From positions 94,715 through 158,714 of the forward strand of contig JBOFXG010000007.1 in the NCBI GenBank assembly GCA_051653965.1: a DNA stretch of 64,000 nucleotides, written 5' to 3'. Below are positions 30,093 through 41,251 of the stretch, in pieces. Origin of the DNA: CAMREV01 sp051653965 (GTDB taxonomy: Bacteria > Bacillota_I > Bacilli_A > Mycoplasmatales > Mycoplasmoidaceae). The notes under the pieces were generated by a model, which searched no databases, was not told the DNA's origin, and saw only the letters and a program-made list of their open reading frames with translations. The translations under genes and the position numbers were made by a program. Within the stretch, counting starts at the first letter, position 1. Each line of letters begins with the position of its first letter.

Positions 30093-32201
30093 CTTTGCTT
30101 TTTGCTTATCTTTTTTAGAATCATTTTTATTTTTTGATTTTTTACTATAATCAATAATTGGTAATGGTTCGCCAATATGATCTTTCATATGTAAATCATA
30201 ATCTTTCATTGAAAGTAAATAACGACATTTCGGAAAACCAGTACAAGCAATAAACTCACTTCCTTTTTTATTTTTTCTAATTATTAAGTTATGTTCTTTA
30301 CATAAAGGACAAATAATATCAAGAATCTTTGGTTTTTCAAGAGGTTCTAAATGTTTACATTCTGGGTAACCACTACAACCAATAAATCTACTATTTCCTT
30401 TTCTTGCTTTCTTATATACTAATGGTTTGCCACAATCGGGGCAATCTCTACCAACTTTTTCATCTGCAACTTTTTCAATATTATCTCAAGCATTTTTAAT
30501 TTTTACATCAAATTCAGGAGAAAATATTTTTAATCAATCTTTTCAATTTTCATTTCCTGATGCAATATTATCAAGTCTTTCTTCCATTGATCTTGTAAAA
30601 TTAGGATTAATTTCATTCCCAAAGAAATCATTTAATTCCTTAATAACAGATTTACCAATATCAGTAATATTGAAAGATTTATTTTCTAATGTAGAATATC
30701 CTCTATCAACAACAATGTTTACCATTGTATTATAAGTTGACGGCCTACCAACACCAGTTTTTTCAAGTTCTAAAATTAAAGAAGCTTGTGTAAATTTTGG
30801 CGGTGGAGAAGTAAAGTGTTCAGAGATTCCTTTATCTTCATTATTTTTTGGAATAAACTTATGTTTAGATCCAATTTTAAAATCTTCAATGTTAATTGCT
30901 AAATCATCTTCTTTTTCACTTGATTTATAAATTAATCTAAAACCATCAAATTCACAAACTCTTGAAGATATCTCAAATAGGTTTTTATTGTTCAAAAAGC
31001 TTAATGTTATTTTTTTAAATTTAGCATCTGCCATTAAACTAGCAACAGCTCTTATTCAAATAAGATTGTAAAGATCTCATTCACTTTTAGCTAATTCATT
31101 TTTAATACTTTCTGGAGTGATATTTATATCAATAGGTCTAATTGCCTCATGTGCATCTTGAACATTTGTTTTTGATGCTTTAGCAATTTTTATATTACCT
31201 AAATATTCCTTACCATATTTGTTTTCAATAAATTCTAAACTATTTTTAACAAAATCATCTGAAAGTCTAATGCTATCAGTTCTAGGGTATGAAATTAATG
31301 CCATTTGACTTCCATTAATGTTAATACCCTCATATAGCTTTTGAGCAATAGAAGTAGTTTTTTTCGAACTCATATTTAGTTTATTAATTGCATCTTGTTG
31401 CATTGTAGATGTTTTATAAGGTGGTTTACTTGAACTGTTTTGAAAAACAGGATCACCTATTTTATCTAATGTGCAATTTTCTTCTAACTCATTAAAAACT
31501 TCTTCAGCTTCTTTTCTAGTAAAGAAATTAAACCCTGTTTTTTTAATTTCAGAATTTGATTTAATTTTATATTTGCTATTTAATTCTTTTAAAACTAAAG
31601 GTATTTTTGAACTTAATGCAATATCAATGTTAAATCATTGTATTGGAACAAAAGCATCAATTTCTTTTTGTCTATCAGAAATAAATTTTAAAGCAACAGA
31701 TTGGACTCTCCCTGCTGATTCAGCTTTCAATTTAGTTTGCATTAGTTGTGATAATTTAAAACCAATTAATCTATCAATTATTCTTCTTGCAAATTGAGAT
31801 TGTACTCATTTTTCATTTATTTCTCTTTTATTTTTAAAAGATTCTAAAATTGCTTTTTGACTAATTTCATTAAAAGAAATTCTGTAACATTTAGCTTGAA
31901 ATTCTTTTGGAATAATATTAAATATATGTCAAGCAATTGCTTCTCCTTCTCTATCAGGATCGGTTGCGATATATATTTCTGGAGCATTTTTTGATTTGCT
32001 TTTAATATCATCAATAATTTCCTTTTTATCGTTCATTAAAACTCATCTAGGTTCAAATGTTGTAAGATCAAACCCCATACCGAATTTTGCTAAATCTCTA
32101 ATGTGACCAACTGTTGCTAAAATATCAAAGTCATTACCTAAATATTTTGTTAATGTTTTAATCTTATTTGGAGATTCAATAATTAAAAGTTTTTTGCTCA
32201 T
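30075..32201 (-). CDS. topA: DNA topoisomerase I
   Basis: A 708-residue type IA topoisomerase that relaxes negative supercoils. The N-terminal Toprim domain starts LLIIESPNK and has ATDPDREGEAIAW with its metal-binding acids. The catalytic Tyr305 is in ISYPRTDS, and FTRSMEERLDNIASG is typical. Two C-terminal zinc ribbons (CPDCGKP...CSGYPEC and CPLCKEH...CTGFPKC) are followed by a Lys-rich tail. I use ATG 32201 (MSKKLL); in-frame ATG 32228 would add nine residues. Several TGA codons are Trp. The DprA-like gene lies directly upstream, as in Bacillus. Confidence 0.96.
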
Positions 32202-32257
32202 GTAGTTCCATTCTTTATGTTTATTCATTCTAAATTATAGAACAAAAATCGTTTATA

Positions 32258-32950
32258 TTAGTTTAATTTTTTTAAAAATATTTTAGAAATATTTTCAATT
32301 TTAGTAAGTTTAAATTTATCAATAATTATTTGGTCACATTTATTAAAAAAATACATATTTCTATTTTCAATTTTACCAATTTCTAAACTTTTTAAAATTT
32401 TAGAATATTTTTCATTATATTTTATAATTGTATTTTTTGATATTCCTAATAAAATTCTATCTTGAACTTGATCAAATGCAATTTTATTATTTTTTTCAAT
32501 AAACTCAGATATTACTAAATTATAAATAGATCTATTATGAGTTTTTTTAATACCAACACTAGAAATCAAAATATGATTCAATTTCTTCAATATCATTTCA
32601 TTTGATAAAGTTTTATTTATATTATTATTTTCTAAAACAAAAGTAATATCTCTTCTGTTTTTAACAAGTAATAATACATCGCTTATTTTTCATTCTCCAA
32701 TCAATGTAACTAGCTTATTATTTAATAAGTTAATATTACCATCATAGTAAATAAGAAATGGTGGTTTATATACATCTTTCAATAATAATGGATAATTTTT
32801 GTCAATTATTGTTGTATATCTATAAGTAAAATTATTTTTAATATTGTTTATTTCTTTTATTTCAATTTTTTCTTTTTTTTCTAGTGCTTCAAATATTAAT
32901 TCTCAGTTTCCATTATATTTAATAGAAAAAAATAATAACACATCATTCAT
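32258..32950 (-). CDS. dprA: DprA/Smf-like protein, divergent and short
   Basis: A 230-residue protein whose first 90 residues follow the DprA start: a SAM-like region, then NYPLLLKDVYKPPFLIYYDGN and LVTLIGEWKISD, where DprA has YP-LL-I-DPP-LY-GN and the Rossmann VAIVGTR-S-YG. The canonical Arg after G is replaced (GEW), and the ssDNA-binding GIGG and later Rossmann motifs are not recognisable. It lies 56 bases upstream of topA on the same strand, and dprA-topA is conserved order in Firmicutes. TGGAGTT precedes ATG 32950. Probably a degenerate recombination mediator. Confidence 0.6.
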
Positions 32951-33002
32951 ATGAACTCCATAATTATTTAATGTATTATTAAATTTTTTTTTATATAAAA
33001 TA

Positions 33003-33626
33003 TTATTTAGTTCCAAAAATTCTATCACCTGCATCACCAAGACCGGGAACAATATATCCATTTTTGTCTAGTTTCTCATCTAATGATGCGCCATAAATAT
33101 CTATATCAGGGTGTTTTTCAGATAATTTTTTGACACCTTCGGGAGAAGCAACTAAACATATAAAAATTATTTTTAATGGTTTGTAATCATTTTTTAAAAT
33201 ATCAATTGCTGCAATTGCAGAACTACCAGTTGCTAACATTGGATCTAAAACAAGAGTAATTGATTCCTTAATATTTTTAGGCATTTTGCAATAATATGTT
33301 TTTGCTTCTAATGTTTCTTCATCTCTATATATTCCTATATGACCAATTGACGCAGTTGGTATTAATGATTTTAAAGCATCTGACATGCCTAAACCTGCTC
33401 TAAGAATAGGAATAATAGTTATATGGTTTTTTAACTTATAACCATTTGCTTTACAAATTGGTGTATCTATTTGAATTTGATTAACTTCAAAATCTCTAGT
33501 AACTTCATAAGCCATTAGTTGAGTTAACTCTGTTAGATTATCTCTAAACTTTGTTGACTGAGTTTCTATTTTTCTCATTCTTGTTAGTTTATCTTTAATT
33601 AATGGGTGATTAATAAATTTGATCAT
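33003..33626 (-). CDS. upp: Uracil phosphoribosyltransferase
   Basis: A 207-residue salvage enzyme that makes UMP from uracil and PRPP. It shows HPLIKDKLTRMR at the N-terminus, IPILRAGLGMSD, the PRPP-binding VLDPMLATGSSA and the uracil-binding YIVPGLGDAGDR near the end. ATG 33626 is chosen for the strong AAAGGAG seven bases upstream; an in-frame ATG at 33665 lacks a ribosome site and would overlap the rpsD region. Pyrimidine salvage is expected in a mollicute without de novo synthesis. Confidence 0.96.
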   Translation of the reverse strand: MIKFINHPLIKDKLTRMRKIETQSTKFRDNLTELTQLMAYEVTRDFEVNQIQIDTPICKANGYKLKNHITIIPILRAGLGMSDALKSLIPTASIGHIGIYRDEETLEAKTYYCKMPKNIKESITLVLDPMLATGSSAIAAIDILKNDYKPLKIIFICLVASPEGVKKLSEKHPDIDIYGASLDEKLDKNGYIVPGLGDAGDRIFGTK

Positions 33627-33669
33627 ATAATTCTCCTTTTCTATATATGTTTTAAAAAAATACAAATGA

Positions 33670-34278
33670 CTATACTAGTCTTTTGTATCATTCTACGACA
33701 TAAGCTTCATTTATATCTGCAGGAAGTTCTTCCCTATTTGGGAATCTAATATAACTTCCTTTTTTTGCTTTATAATCTACATTAACAAAATTGAATTTTG
33801 TATTTTTTTCACCATCTTCTATAATTTTAAGTTTCTTTGAAGCTTCAATTATCGAAATTTCATCATTCAATTCAACAATTTTAGATGGAATGTTACATTT
33901 TTTACCATTAACTAAAACATGGCCATGATTAACTATTTGTCTTGCAGCTCTTCTTGTTGGTGCAAATCCCATTCTGAAAACCATATTATCTAGTCTACTT
34001 TCAAGGACAATAAATAAATTTAATGTTAATGGCCCTTTCATGCTTTGTGCAATTTTAAATAACCTTCTGAATTGACGATCATTTAAACCATAAAGATATG
34101 CCATTTTTTGTTTTTCTTGTAATTGCTCACCATAACCTGAAAGCTTTCTTACATTAGATCCATGTTGCCCTGGTGCACTTTTTCTTTTTTTGCCTTTAGA
34201 AAATTCACTATCATCTTCTAAAAGTGAAAAACCTAGTCTTCTAGATTTTTTATGTATACTTCCTGTATATTTTGACAT
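33670..34278 (-). CDS. rpsD: 30S ribosomal protein S4
   Basis: A 202-residue primary 16S-binding protein. It has the N-terminal KYTGSIHKKSRRLG, the APGQHG segment, and the S4 RNA-binding domain RLDNMVFRMGFAPTRRAARQIVNHGHVLVNG. Reading TGA at 33688-33690 as Trp extends it to VVEWYKRLV, matching the family's aromatic C-terminus. GAGGAG precedes the ATG. It stands as a single gene with a leader of up to about 150 bases. Confidence 0.97.
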
Positions 34279-34420
34279 TTTTACTCCTCAAAGCAAGGAA
34301 AGATTACATGCTCTTAATAATTTATTTTATATTGATGTTTTCGGTTTCTTCAGCAAACTTACTTACAAAACTTTAGTTACAAAATAGTTGTTTATTAATG
34401 CATATATGCTGACATGCTCA
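34279..34420 (-). promoter_or_regulatory. Upstream leader of rpsD, possible S4 autoregulatory site
   Basis: About 140 bases between the rpsD start and an AT-rich promoter-like zone (TGATATTATTAATATTG on the minus strand). It is less AT-rich than other gaps and contains short complementary segments (GAGCATG repeated twice, GCATATATGC). S4 autoregulates through its leader in other bacteria, so such a site is plausible. I cannot fold it reliably by eye. Confidence 0.3.
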
Positions 34421-34456
34421 ATATTAATAATATCACATTTTATATTTAAATAATAT

Positions 34457-35392
34457 TTAAAAAGATTTTAAATTACTTAGTACATTATATACACAACCAT
34501 ATAGAGCAGAATCATTACCATGCTTTGATATTAGAATTTTTGTATATTTTATTAATGAATTATTTTTATTCTCTTTTAAAATAGATTTTATAATATTAAT
34601 TAAATCATTCCCTAATTTAGAAGGCCCTCCACCAATAAATACAGCGTCTGGATTAAGTGCATATATCATTACAACAATATGATTAACTAATGGAGTTAAT
34701 GAATATTTTAAAGATTTAATTACAAGTTTGTTATTTTTTTTAATTAATGGAATAACTTTTTCGATTGAAAAATTTTTGGGATCTAATTTGTATAATTTTC
34801 CTAATTCGGTATTTTGATTATTTTTTGCATTCAATATTAAATTATTTGTAATTCCAGTAGCTGATGATAATGGTTCAATGCAATGTTCATTACCACAATT
34901 GCATTTAGTTTTCTTTTCTAGAAATGGGCCATGACCAAATTCTCCAGCAAATCCTAATGAACCTTCATATATATTTTTATCAATAATAATTGCTCCACCA
35001 ATACCAGTTCCTATAGTATAAAAGATTACATTATTGTATTTTAAATTTGATTTTCAATATTCACCTAACGATGCTGCATTTGCATCATTAGTTACAAAAA
35101 CTTTTTTATTTGAATATTTTTTACATTCATCAATTATTTTAAAATTTTTATATCCTAAATTAAATGCAGAAATAACCATTTGTTTCTCTTTTGAAAAAAA
35201 ACCTGGAATACATATAGAAATTACTTCATAAGTTTCATTAATATTTTTATTAAAATATTCAAATAATCATTTTAGTGAATTCCCTTTTTGTGTCTTGAGT
35301 GCATCATATTTTTTTAATATTTTTTTAGTTTCAGAACAAATAATAGCAAATTTAGTCGTTGTTCCACCAATATCAATTGAAAGTATTTTCAT
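34457..35392 (-). CDS. ROK-family sugar kinase (glucokinase-like)
   Basis: A 311-residue kinase. The N-terminal phosphate-binding SIDIGGTTTKFAI, sugar-binding TNDANAASLGE, GTGIGGAIIID, and the ROK zinc motif CNCGNEHCIE are all intact. The C-terminal ATP segment FIGGGPSKLG is present. Specificity between glucose and N-acetylmannosamine or allose cannot be read by eye. AAGGAGATAAT precedes ATG 35392, nine bases after the uvrB stop, so it is probably co-transcribed behind uvrB. Trp residues use TGA. Confidence 0.9.
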
Positions 35393-35401
35393 ATTATCTC
35401 C

Positions 35402-37372
35402 TTATTCGTTTTCTGCTTCAAAGATTAAGTCTCTTAGATATGCAGCTCTTTCATATTCTTGGTTTTTTGCAGCACTTTTCATTTGTATTTTTAAATTATT
35501 AATAAGTTGTTTTTTGGCTGCTGGTGTTTTTTTATGATCTTTTGATCTTCTTGAAAAATCAATAATTAAATTATCATCTTTTGAAATGTTTTCAATTGAT
35601 CTAATAATGGTTTTAGGAGTAATGTTGTGTTCTTTGTTGAACTCTTCTTGAATTAATCTTCTTCTATTTGTTTCATCAATTGCTTCTTTCATTGCAGGAG
35701 TTGTTTTATCTGCAAACATATAAACAATTCCATTTGAGTTTCTAGAAGCTCTACCAATTGTTTGAATTAGTGATTTAGTGTTTCTAAAAAGGCCTTGTTT
35801 ATCTGCATCAATTATTATTACAGTTGAAACTTCTGGCAAATCTAAACCTTCTCTTAAAAGATTTATTCCAATTACAACATCAAAAATTCCCTTTCTTAAT
35901 TGATTAAGAATTGTAAGTCTTTCCATTGTTTTAATCTCATTATGAAGGAACTGACATTTAATATTATTATCTTTTAAATAAGCAGTTAATTCTTCAGCCA
36001 TTCTAATTGTTAAAACAGTTATTAAAACTCTTTCATCTTTTGCTCTTGTTGATTTGATTAGTTCTAAAACCTTAATTATTTGATTTTCACTAGGGAAAAT
36101 TTTAATTAAAGGATCTAGTAATCCAGTTGGTCTAACTATTTGTTCAACAATATCTGAACTATCTTCTTTCTCTCATTCACTTGGTGTTGCAGATACATAA
36201 ATCACTTTATCTAATTTTTCATAAAATTCTTCAAACTTTAATGGTCTATTATCTGCAGATGAAGGTAATCTAAATCCATATTCAATTAAATTCATTTTTC
36301 TTGATTTATCAGTATTATGCATCCCATGAACTTGTGGAATCATTAAATGTGATTCATCCACTATAAGTATTCAATCATCTCCAAAATAATTAAAAAGTGT
36401 GAAAGGTGTTTCACCTTCTTTTCTTGATTCTAAATGTCTTGAATAATTTTCAATTCCAGAACAATAACCTAACTCATCTAAAGCATCCATATCATGATTA
36501 GTTCTTTCTTCTATTCTTTGAGCTTCAATTAATCTATTATTTTCTTTAAAATATGAAATTCTTTCTTTAAGTTCCATTCTAATTGCTGATAATCACTCTT
36601 TTGATTTAGTTGCATCAGAAATATATTCTTTTGCAGCTGGTAAGACAAAAAAATCATATTTTTTAATTACTTTTTTAGTAATAGGATCTATCTCAGCAAT
36701 TTCTTCAATTTCTTCCCCAAAAAAAGAAAGTCGATAAATAAATTCATTTGAAAAAGGTGGAGAAACTTCTAATATGTCTCCAGTTATTTTAAATGTACCA
36801 GGTTTTTGATCAATATCATTTCTTTCATAATTTAATCTTACAAGTTCGCTTTTTAGTTCTGAATATTTTGTTTTATCTTTAATGCTAATAATAATTCTAT
36901 TATGTTTAAATTGTTCTGGTGAAGATGAAGAATAAATAGCTGCTACAGAAGCTACAACAATTACATCCTCCCTTTCAACAAGTGAATTAAATGTTGAAAC
37001 TCTTAATAATTCAATTTCTGCATTTGTAACAGAAGTTTTTTCAATATATGTATCACTTTTTACAACATAAGCTTCGGGTTGGTAAAAATCGAAATAAGAT
37101 ACAAAATATTCAACTCTATTTTCTGGAAATAAATCTTTTAATTCCATATAAAGTTGAGCAGCTAAAGTTTTGTTTGGGGCAAGTACTAATGCTTTTTTAT
37201 TTAGTTGACTAATTACATTAGCGACAGTAAAAGTTTTTCCAGTTCCTGTTGCACCTAATAAAACTTGTTTTTTAATTCCTTTATTTACAAAGTTATCAAC
37301 TAATTTCTTAACAGCATTTGGTTGATCACCCTTTAAGGTTTTATCAGTTTTAATTGTTATTCTATTATACAT
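35402..37372 (-). CDS. uvrB: Excinuclease ABC subunit B
   Basis: A 656-residue nucleotide-excision-repair helicase-like protein. It has Walker A GATGTGKT (40-47), beta-hairpin YFVSYFDFYQPEAYV, the DEAD-like DESHLMIPQ, motif VI QTIGRASRN, and a C-terminal UVR domain (IQMKSAAKNQEYERAAYLRDLI split around the UvrC-binding helix). Three TGA codons encode Trp. The ribosome site is weak (GGCTCAAT). It lies downstream of tRNA-Ser with a terminator between them. Confidence 0.97.
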
Positions 37373-37412
37373 ATTGAGCCTAGTAAAAAATATTATAAAT
37401 AAAAATTTAAAT

Positions 37413-37446
37413 AAAAAAACACTTAAATTTAATCAAGTGTTTTTTT
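37413..37446 (-). terminator. Terminator after tRNA-Ser
   Basis: AAAAAAACACTT / AAGTGTTTTTTT with a ten-base AT loop, nine bases beyond the tRNA 3' end on the minus strand. Confidence 0.85.
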
Positions 37447-37454
37447 ATTTAAAA

Positions 37455-37544
37455 TGGCGGATACTATGAGATTCGAACTCATGCGCCGGCAAGCCGACCT
37501 AACACCTTAGCAGGGTGCCCTCTTAACCACTTGAGTAAGTATCC
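37455..37544 (-). tRNA. tRNA-Ser (GCU anticodon)
   Basis: A 90-base tRNA on the minus strand. The acceptor GGATACT pairs with AGTATCC, the discriminator is G, and CCA is encoded. The anticodon stem CACC/GGTG holds loop CTGCTAA, anticodon GCT, reading AGC/AGT. The long variable arm (TTAGGTCGGCTTGCCGGC) is typical of serine tRNA, and GTTCGAATC gives the T loop. Confidence 0.96.
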
Positions 37545-37631
37545 ATTTTTATTATTTCTTATTAAATATATCATAAAATAAATATAATAATTTTTTTGTT
37601 TTTAAGAAATAATAAATTTTAAAAATTGTTA

Positions 37632-39083
37632 TTATTGGATTAGAGCATAAATAATTCCAGCACCTAATAAAAATAAAACTGATATCGTAATCGTGTCGAT
37701 TATTGTTGTTAATAATGGTGAAGCCATTGAAGCTGGATCGATCTTAATTTTAATAGCTAAAACCGGAAGAATTGAACCAACAAATTTTGAAAGCAAAATA
37801 GCTAATAATAATGCAACTGAAATTCCACATGAAATAATTGCAGCAAATTCCATAGAACTTCATTTTATTTCTGGATTATTAGATAGATTGATTGGAAAAA
37901 TTTGATAGTAAATTATCAGTCTTAAAAAGTTAACAACTGCTAAAGTTATACCAATAGCTAGTGCAACTAAAAACTCTTTATAAATTATTTTTTTGTATTC
38001 TTTAATTCCAATATCACCAATTGATAAACCACGAATAATGGAAGCTGCAGTTTGAGATCCTGCATTTCCTGATGTTCCAGAAATAACTGGAATAATTGGA
38101 ACTAATATTAATGTTGAAAGTGCTCCTGTTCAGGTCTCAGATAAACCTTGTAATTGCTCTAATGCAATAGATGTAAATGTTGAAGCTATCATTAAAAGTA
38201 TTAGTCATAAAATTCTTGATTTAAAAATATCAATAACTCTTGTTCTAGAATATGGTGTATCTAATTCGTTAATACCATACATTTTATAAATATCTTCAGT
38301 AGTCTCTTCTTTTAATGCACTAATAACATCGCTATCATCAATGAAACCAAGCAATATATTTTCAGAATTAACAACAGGAATCTCCTTCAAATCATATTTT
38401 TGAAATAGAACTAATAAGCTTTCAATTTTTTCATGATTATTAATTGAGACAAATGCCTTATTCATTATTTTTTTTATTTTAAGATTTCTTTCTTTTCTTA
38501 AAAGAATGTCATAGATATAAATTTGTCCAACTAATTTTTTATTACTATCTATCACATAAATGAATCCATTCAATTCTAGATCTTCTTTATTATTTTCAAT
38601 TATTTTAACTGCTTTAGAAATTGTTAAATCACTATATAATTCCACAAAAGAGGAGTTCATAATGCTACCAACTTCCCCCTCATCATATCTAGATAGTTTA
38701 AGAAATTCTTCTCTAACATTAGGAGAAATTATGAATAATGTTTTTTTAAATTCTTTTTTAGGAAGATTGTCTAAAATTTCATATAAATCATCTGACTCTA
38801 AATCATCAAATATTTCTTTAATTAATTTACTAGCACCTTTTCTAATAATTTCCATTTTATTATCATAAGATAGGGAAATAAAAATTTCTCCAATTCTTAT
38901 TTTTATTGCACAAAATAAAATAAAGTTTAATGTTTCAAAATCCTTTATGCTTTCAATCGATTCTATTAAAATATTTATAGGTTTATTTTTAATTATTTTT
39001 TTAAGATTACGAGTATTTTTTTGAGCATAATTTTGCTGAATAATTTTTGAAAGAGAATATATTTCTTTTTTATCTTGCTTCAT
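37632..39083 (-). CDS. mgtE: Magnesium transporter MgtE
   Basis: A 483-residue Mg2+ channel. The N-terminal MgtE domain (about 20-140; LDNLPKKEFKKTLF) is followed by two CBS domains (about 150-270; motifs SIMNSSFVEL and KIMNKAFVSI) that gate the pore according to cytosolic Mg. Then come five transmembrane helices with the pore signature PVISGTSGNAGSQTAASIIRG (truncated to its core here). TGA codons are Trp. AGGAGAATTT precedes the ATG. The stop of the cyclase gene upstream is 17 bases away, so the two form an operon. Confidence 0.95.
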
Positions 39084-39100
39084 AAATTCTCCTTTTTAAA

Positions 39101-39715
39101 TTATCTAAGTATTATATCTAATTCTTCATTTCTTTCTTTATTATTGTTTGGTAAAACATGTAAAAGGCCATTAAGTGCATAACTTATATTACCATTTGTT
39201 TCACTCACAACAAAAACAAGTGCATCAGTTTTTTCGCTTAAACCTATGGCAGCTCTATGTCTTGCACCATATTTAACATCAATTGTGTTTTTAGTCATTG
39301 GTAAATAACTTGATATTGAAATTATTTTTCTATCTCTTATTATGATGGCTCCATCATGTAATGCTGATTTTTTATTTGAAAAAATTCCCATTACAAATTC
39401 TGGAGAAAATGTTCCATTAATTTGATAACCACTTTGTTCATAAAATGATAAATCATCATTATTTTCAATTGCAATTAAAGCTCCGATTTTATGCTCACTC
39501 ATTCTTCCAAGAGCATTTAATACAGACTCTCTAAATAAAACATTTAATCTTTCAGTCTCTTCATTTTCATCTTTTGATTTTCTTCCAAGTTTTTTGTTAA
39601 TTTCACTTTCAGAATTTTTTCATGTTCTAATTGTAAAATACAAAAGAATAAAAGTAGTAATAACTAGGACTACAAAGAAAATGTAATATAGCACATTCAT
39701 TATTTCGCTATTCAT
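39101..39715 (-). CDS. cdaA: Diadenylate cyclase, single-TM (CdaM-like)
   Basis: A 204-residue enzyme making cyclic di-AMP from two ATP. One N-terminal membrane helix (VLYYIFFVVLVITTFILLY, about 7-26), a charged coiled linker, then the DAC domain with HDGAIII (Asp121-Gly-Ala) and RHRAAIGLSE (152-161). Standard CdaA has three helices; the single helix matches the CdaM type described in Mycoplasma pneumoniae. ATG 39715 is chosen to include the helix; a later ATG at 39502 would remove it. It is coupled with mgtE, which fits ion homeostasis. Trp by TGA. Confidence 0.9.
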
Positions 39716-39797
39716 GTCAACCTACAGTTTATAGTATTTTTTTGGGTATCGAAAAATAAGAATTGCACTTATTTAAATAACACTAGCATTCGATATT

Positions 39798-40195
39798 TGG
39801 TGGAGATGATGAGAATTGAACCCATTTCCACAATTGAATTTATAATAAAATCTACAGTTTAGTTTCATTAGTTTTTCAAAATATATAAAATGAAACAAAT
39901 ATATAAGATGATTTTTATTCCATATTATTTTCACTTTATTTCTGGAATGGAAAATAAAGCTATCTATATTTTTAAGATTATAAATTCATAGATAATTTAT
40001 AAAATTTTCAAAAATTTTATTAAGCAGTATATGCGAAATTTAATTGTTGGTTTTGTATAGCGTTTATTTCAAAAGCTGAAAGTTCAACGTTATCATTTGT
40101 TTTTTTGTTAGCATTTATTAAATACCTAGAGCTATAAGGGGCTTACCCCACTGCATTTAAGACTTACTCAATCATGTCGAAACCTTGACATCCCC
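39798..40195 (-). ncRNA. ssrA: Transfer-messenger RNA
   Basis: 398 bases on the minus strand. The 5' GGGGATG pairs with 3' CATCTCC, followed by A and an encoded CCA, and GGTTCAATTC near the 3' end forms the T loop of the tRNA-like domain. The tag frame starts at the resume codon GCT (40110-40112) and ends at TAA (40020-40022). The 30-residue tag begins ANKKTNDNVELSAF and ends with the hydrophobic NQQLNFAYTA. It rescues stalled ribosomes and marks products for proteolysis. The AT-rich central pseudoknot region is reduced. Confidence 0.95.
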
Positions 40196-40291
40196 AAACA
40201 TTGTATAAATAATTTAAAATCATCTATACATTTAAATAATAATACAAAAATTTATATATTATATATTTATTAAAAATATTTTTTATTGTTA

Positions 40292-40297
40292 TATAAT
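40292..40297 (+). promoter_or_regulatory. -10 element upstream of the degV gene
   Basis: TATAAT in the 143-base divergent gap between tmRNA and the DegV gene. An AAAGGA ribosome site lies at 40328-40333. The rest of the gap is AT-only and would hold the tmRNA promoter on the other strand (TTATACAAT). Confidence 0.5.
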
Positions 40298-40338
40298 GTA
40301 TAATCTTATTATTAAAATATTTTTAATAAAGGATTTTT

Positions 40339-41214
40339 ATGAAAACAAAATTTATAATTGATAGTTCAACAATAGTGTCAAGAGAAAAGTTGCCTTCTTT
40401 TGTTGAGGTTTTGCCATTAGTAGTTATTGTTAATGATAAAGGAAATGAAAAAGCTTTAACAGATATTGATGAAATAAAAATAGATGATATTAGAAAAGAA
40501 ATTGATGGAAGTAAAAGGTATAAAACTTCTCAACCAATTGTTGCATCAATGTATGAAATCATTGAAAAAGACTATGACAAATATGACAGAATAATAATTC
40601 ATACAATTGCTAGAGGCATTTCAAGTACTATGGATACAATGAAAATGGTAATTAAAGAAGTTGATAAAGACAACAAGGTTATTTTATTAGATGGTGATAG
40701 CGTTTCATATGGAGGTTGAAGATTAAATTTAGAATTATTTGATCTTATTAAAAAAGATGCTAGTAATGAAGATATCTTAAAACATGTGGAAGACTATAAA
40801 AAAAATCATGGTACATTCTTCTTTTTAACAAATATTGACTTTTTAATTAAGGGCGGAAGATTATCAAGTTTCAAAGGTTTTATAGCAAAGAAAATAGGTT
40901 TAATAATTTCGATTTTTTGAAGAAATTCAACATTAAAACCATTGGCTAAAGATAAATCAATTGCAAATCTATTTAAAAAATCAATTCAAAAAGAATTGCA
41001 ATTTCATAATAAAAAATTAGAAGACATTAGAGAAGTTGTTTTTAATTACAATAAAGAAAAAGATCATGAAAGATTCAGTAGTGACATAGAACAAATAAAA
41101 AAGGATAATCCAAAAATTAATTTTGTTTGTGATACCGAATATAAAGTTCCTGGTGCAATTTTTGTACATGTGGGATCTGGTGGAATTTTCTTTGATGTGT
41201 TCTTTAAAAAATAA
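40339..41214 (+). CDS. degV: DegV-family fatty-acid-binding protein
   Basis: A 291-residue protein of the DegV/FakB fold, which binds a fatty acid for phosphorylation by FakA. The N-terminal KFIIDSSTIV, the conserved KTSQP motif, ARGISSTMD (family IS-S-SGTYQ region) and the FLIKGGRLSSFKGF segment are present, and it ends with HVGSGGIFFDVFF. Two TGA codons are Trp. Mollicutes usually have several; fatty acid scavenging for phospholipids is the likely role. A terminator follows. Confidence 0.9.
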
Positions 41215-41216
41215 AT

Positions 41217-41246
41217 AAAAAATATCTTAGTAATAAGATATTTTTT
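41217..41246. terminator. Bidirectional terminator between degV and apt
   Basis: AAAAAATATCTTA / TAAGATATTTTTT around GTAA, between two converging genes, three bases after the degV stop. Confidence 0.85.
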
Positions 41247-41251
41247 ATTTA

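Noticed and set aside
33003..33665. Longer upp beginning at 33665
   Set aside because: The 13 extra residues lack a ribosome site, while a strong AAAGGAG precedes ATG 33626, where the family normally starts.
39798..40195. A tRNA gene at the right end of the TGGTGGAGATGATGAG segment
   Set aside because: The T-loop and CCA belong to the tRNA-like domain of tmRNA; there is no anticodon arm, and the 5' half lies 380 bases away with a tag frame between.
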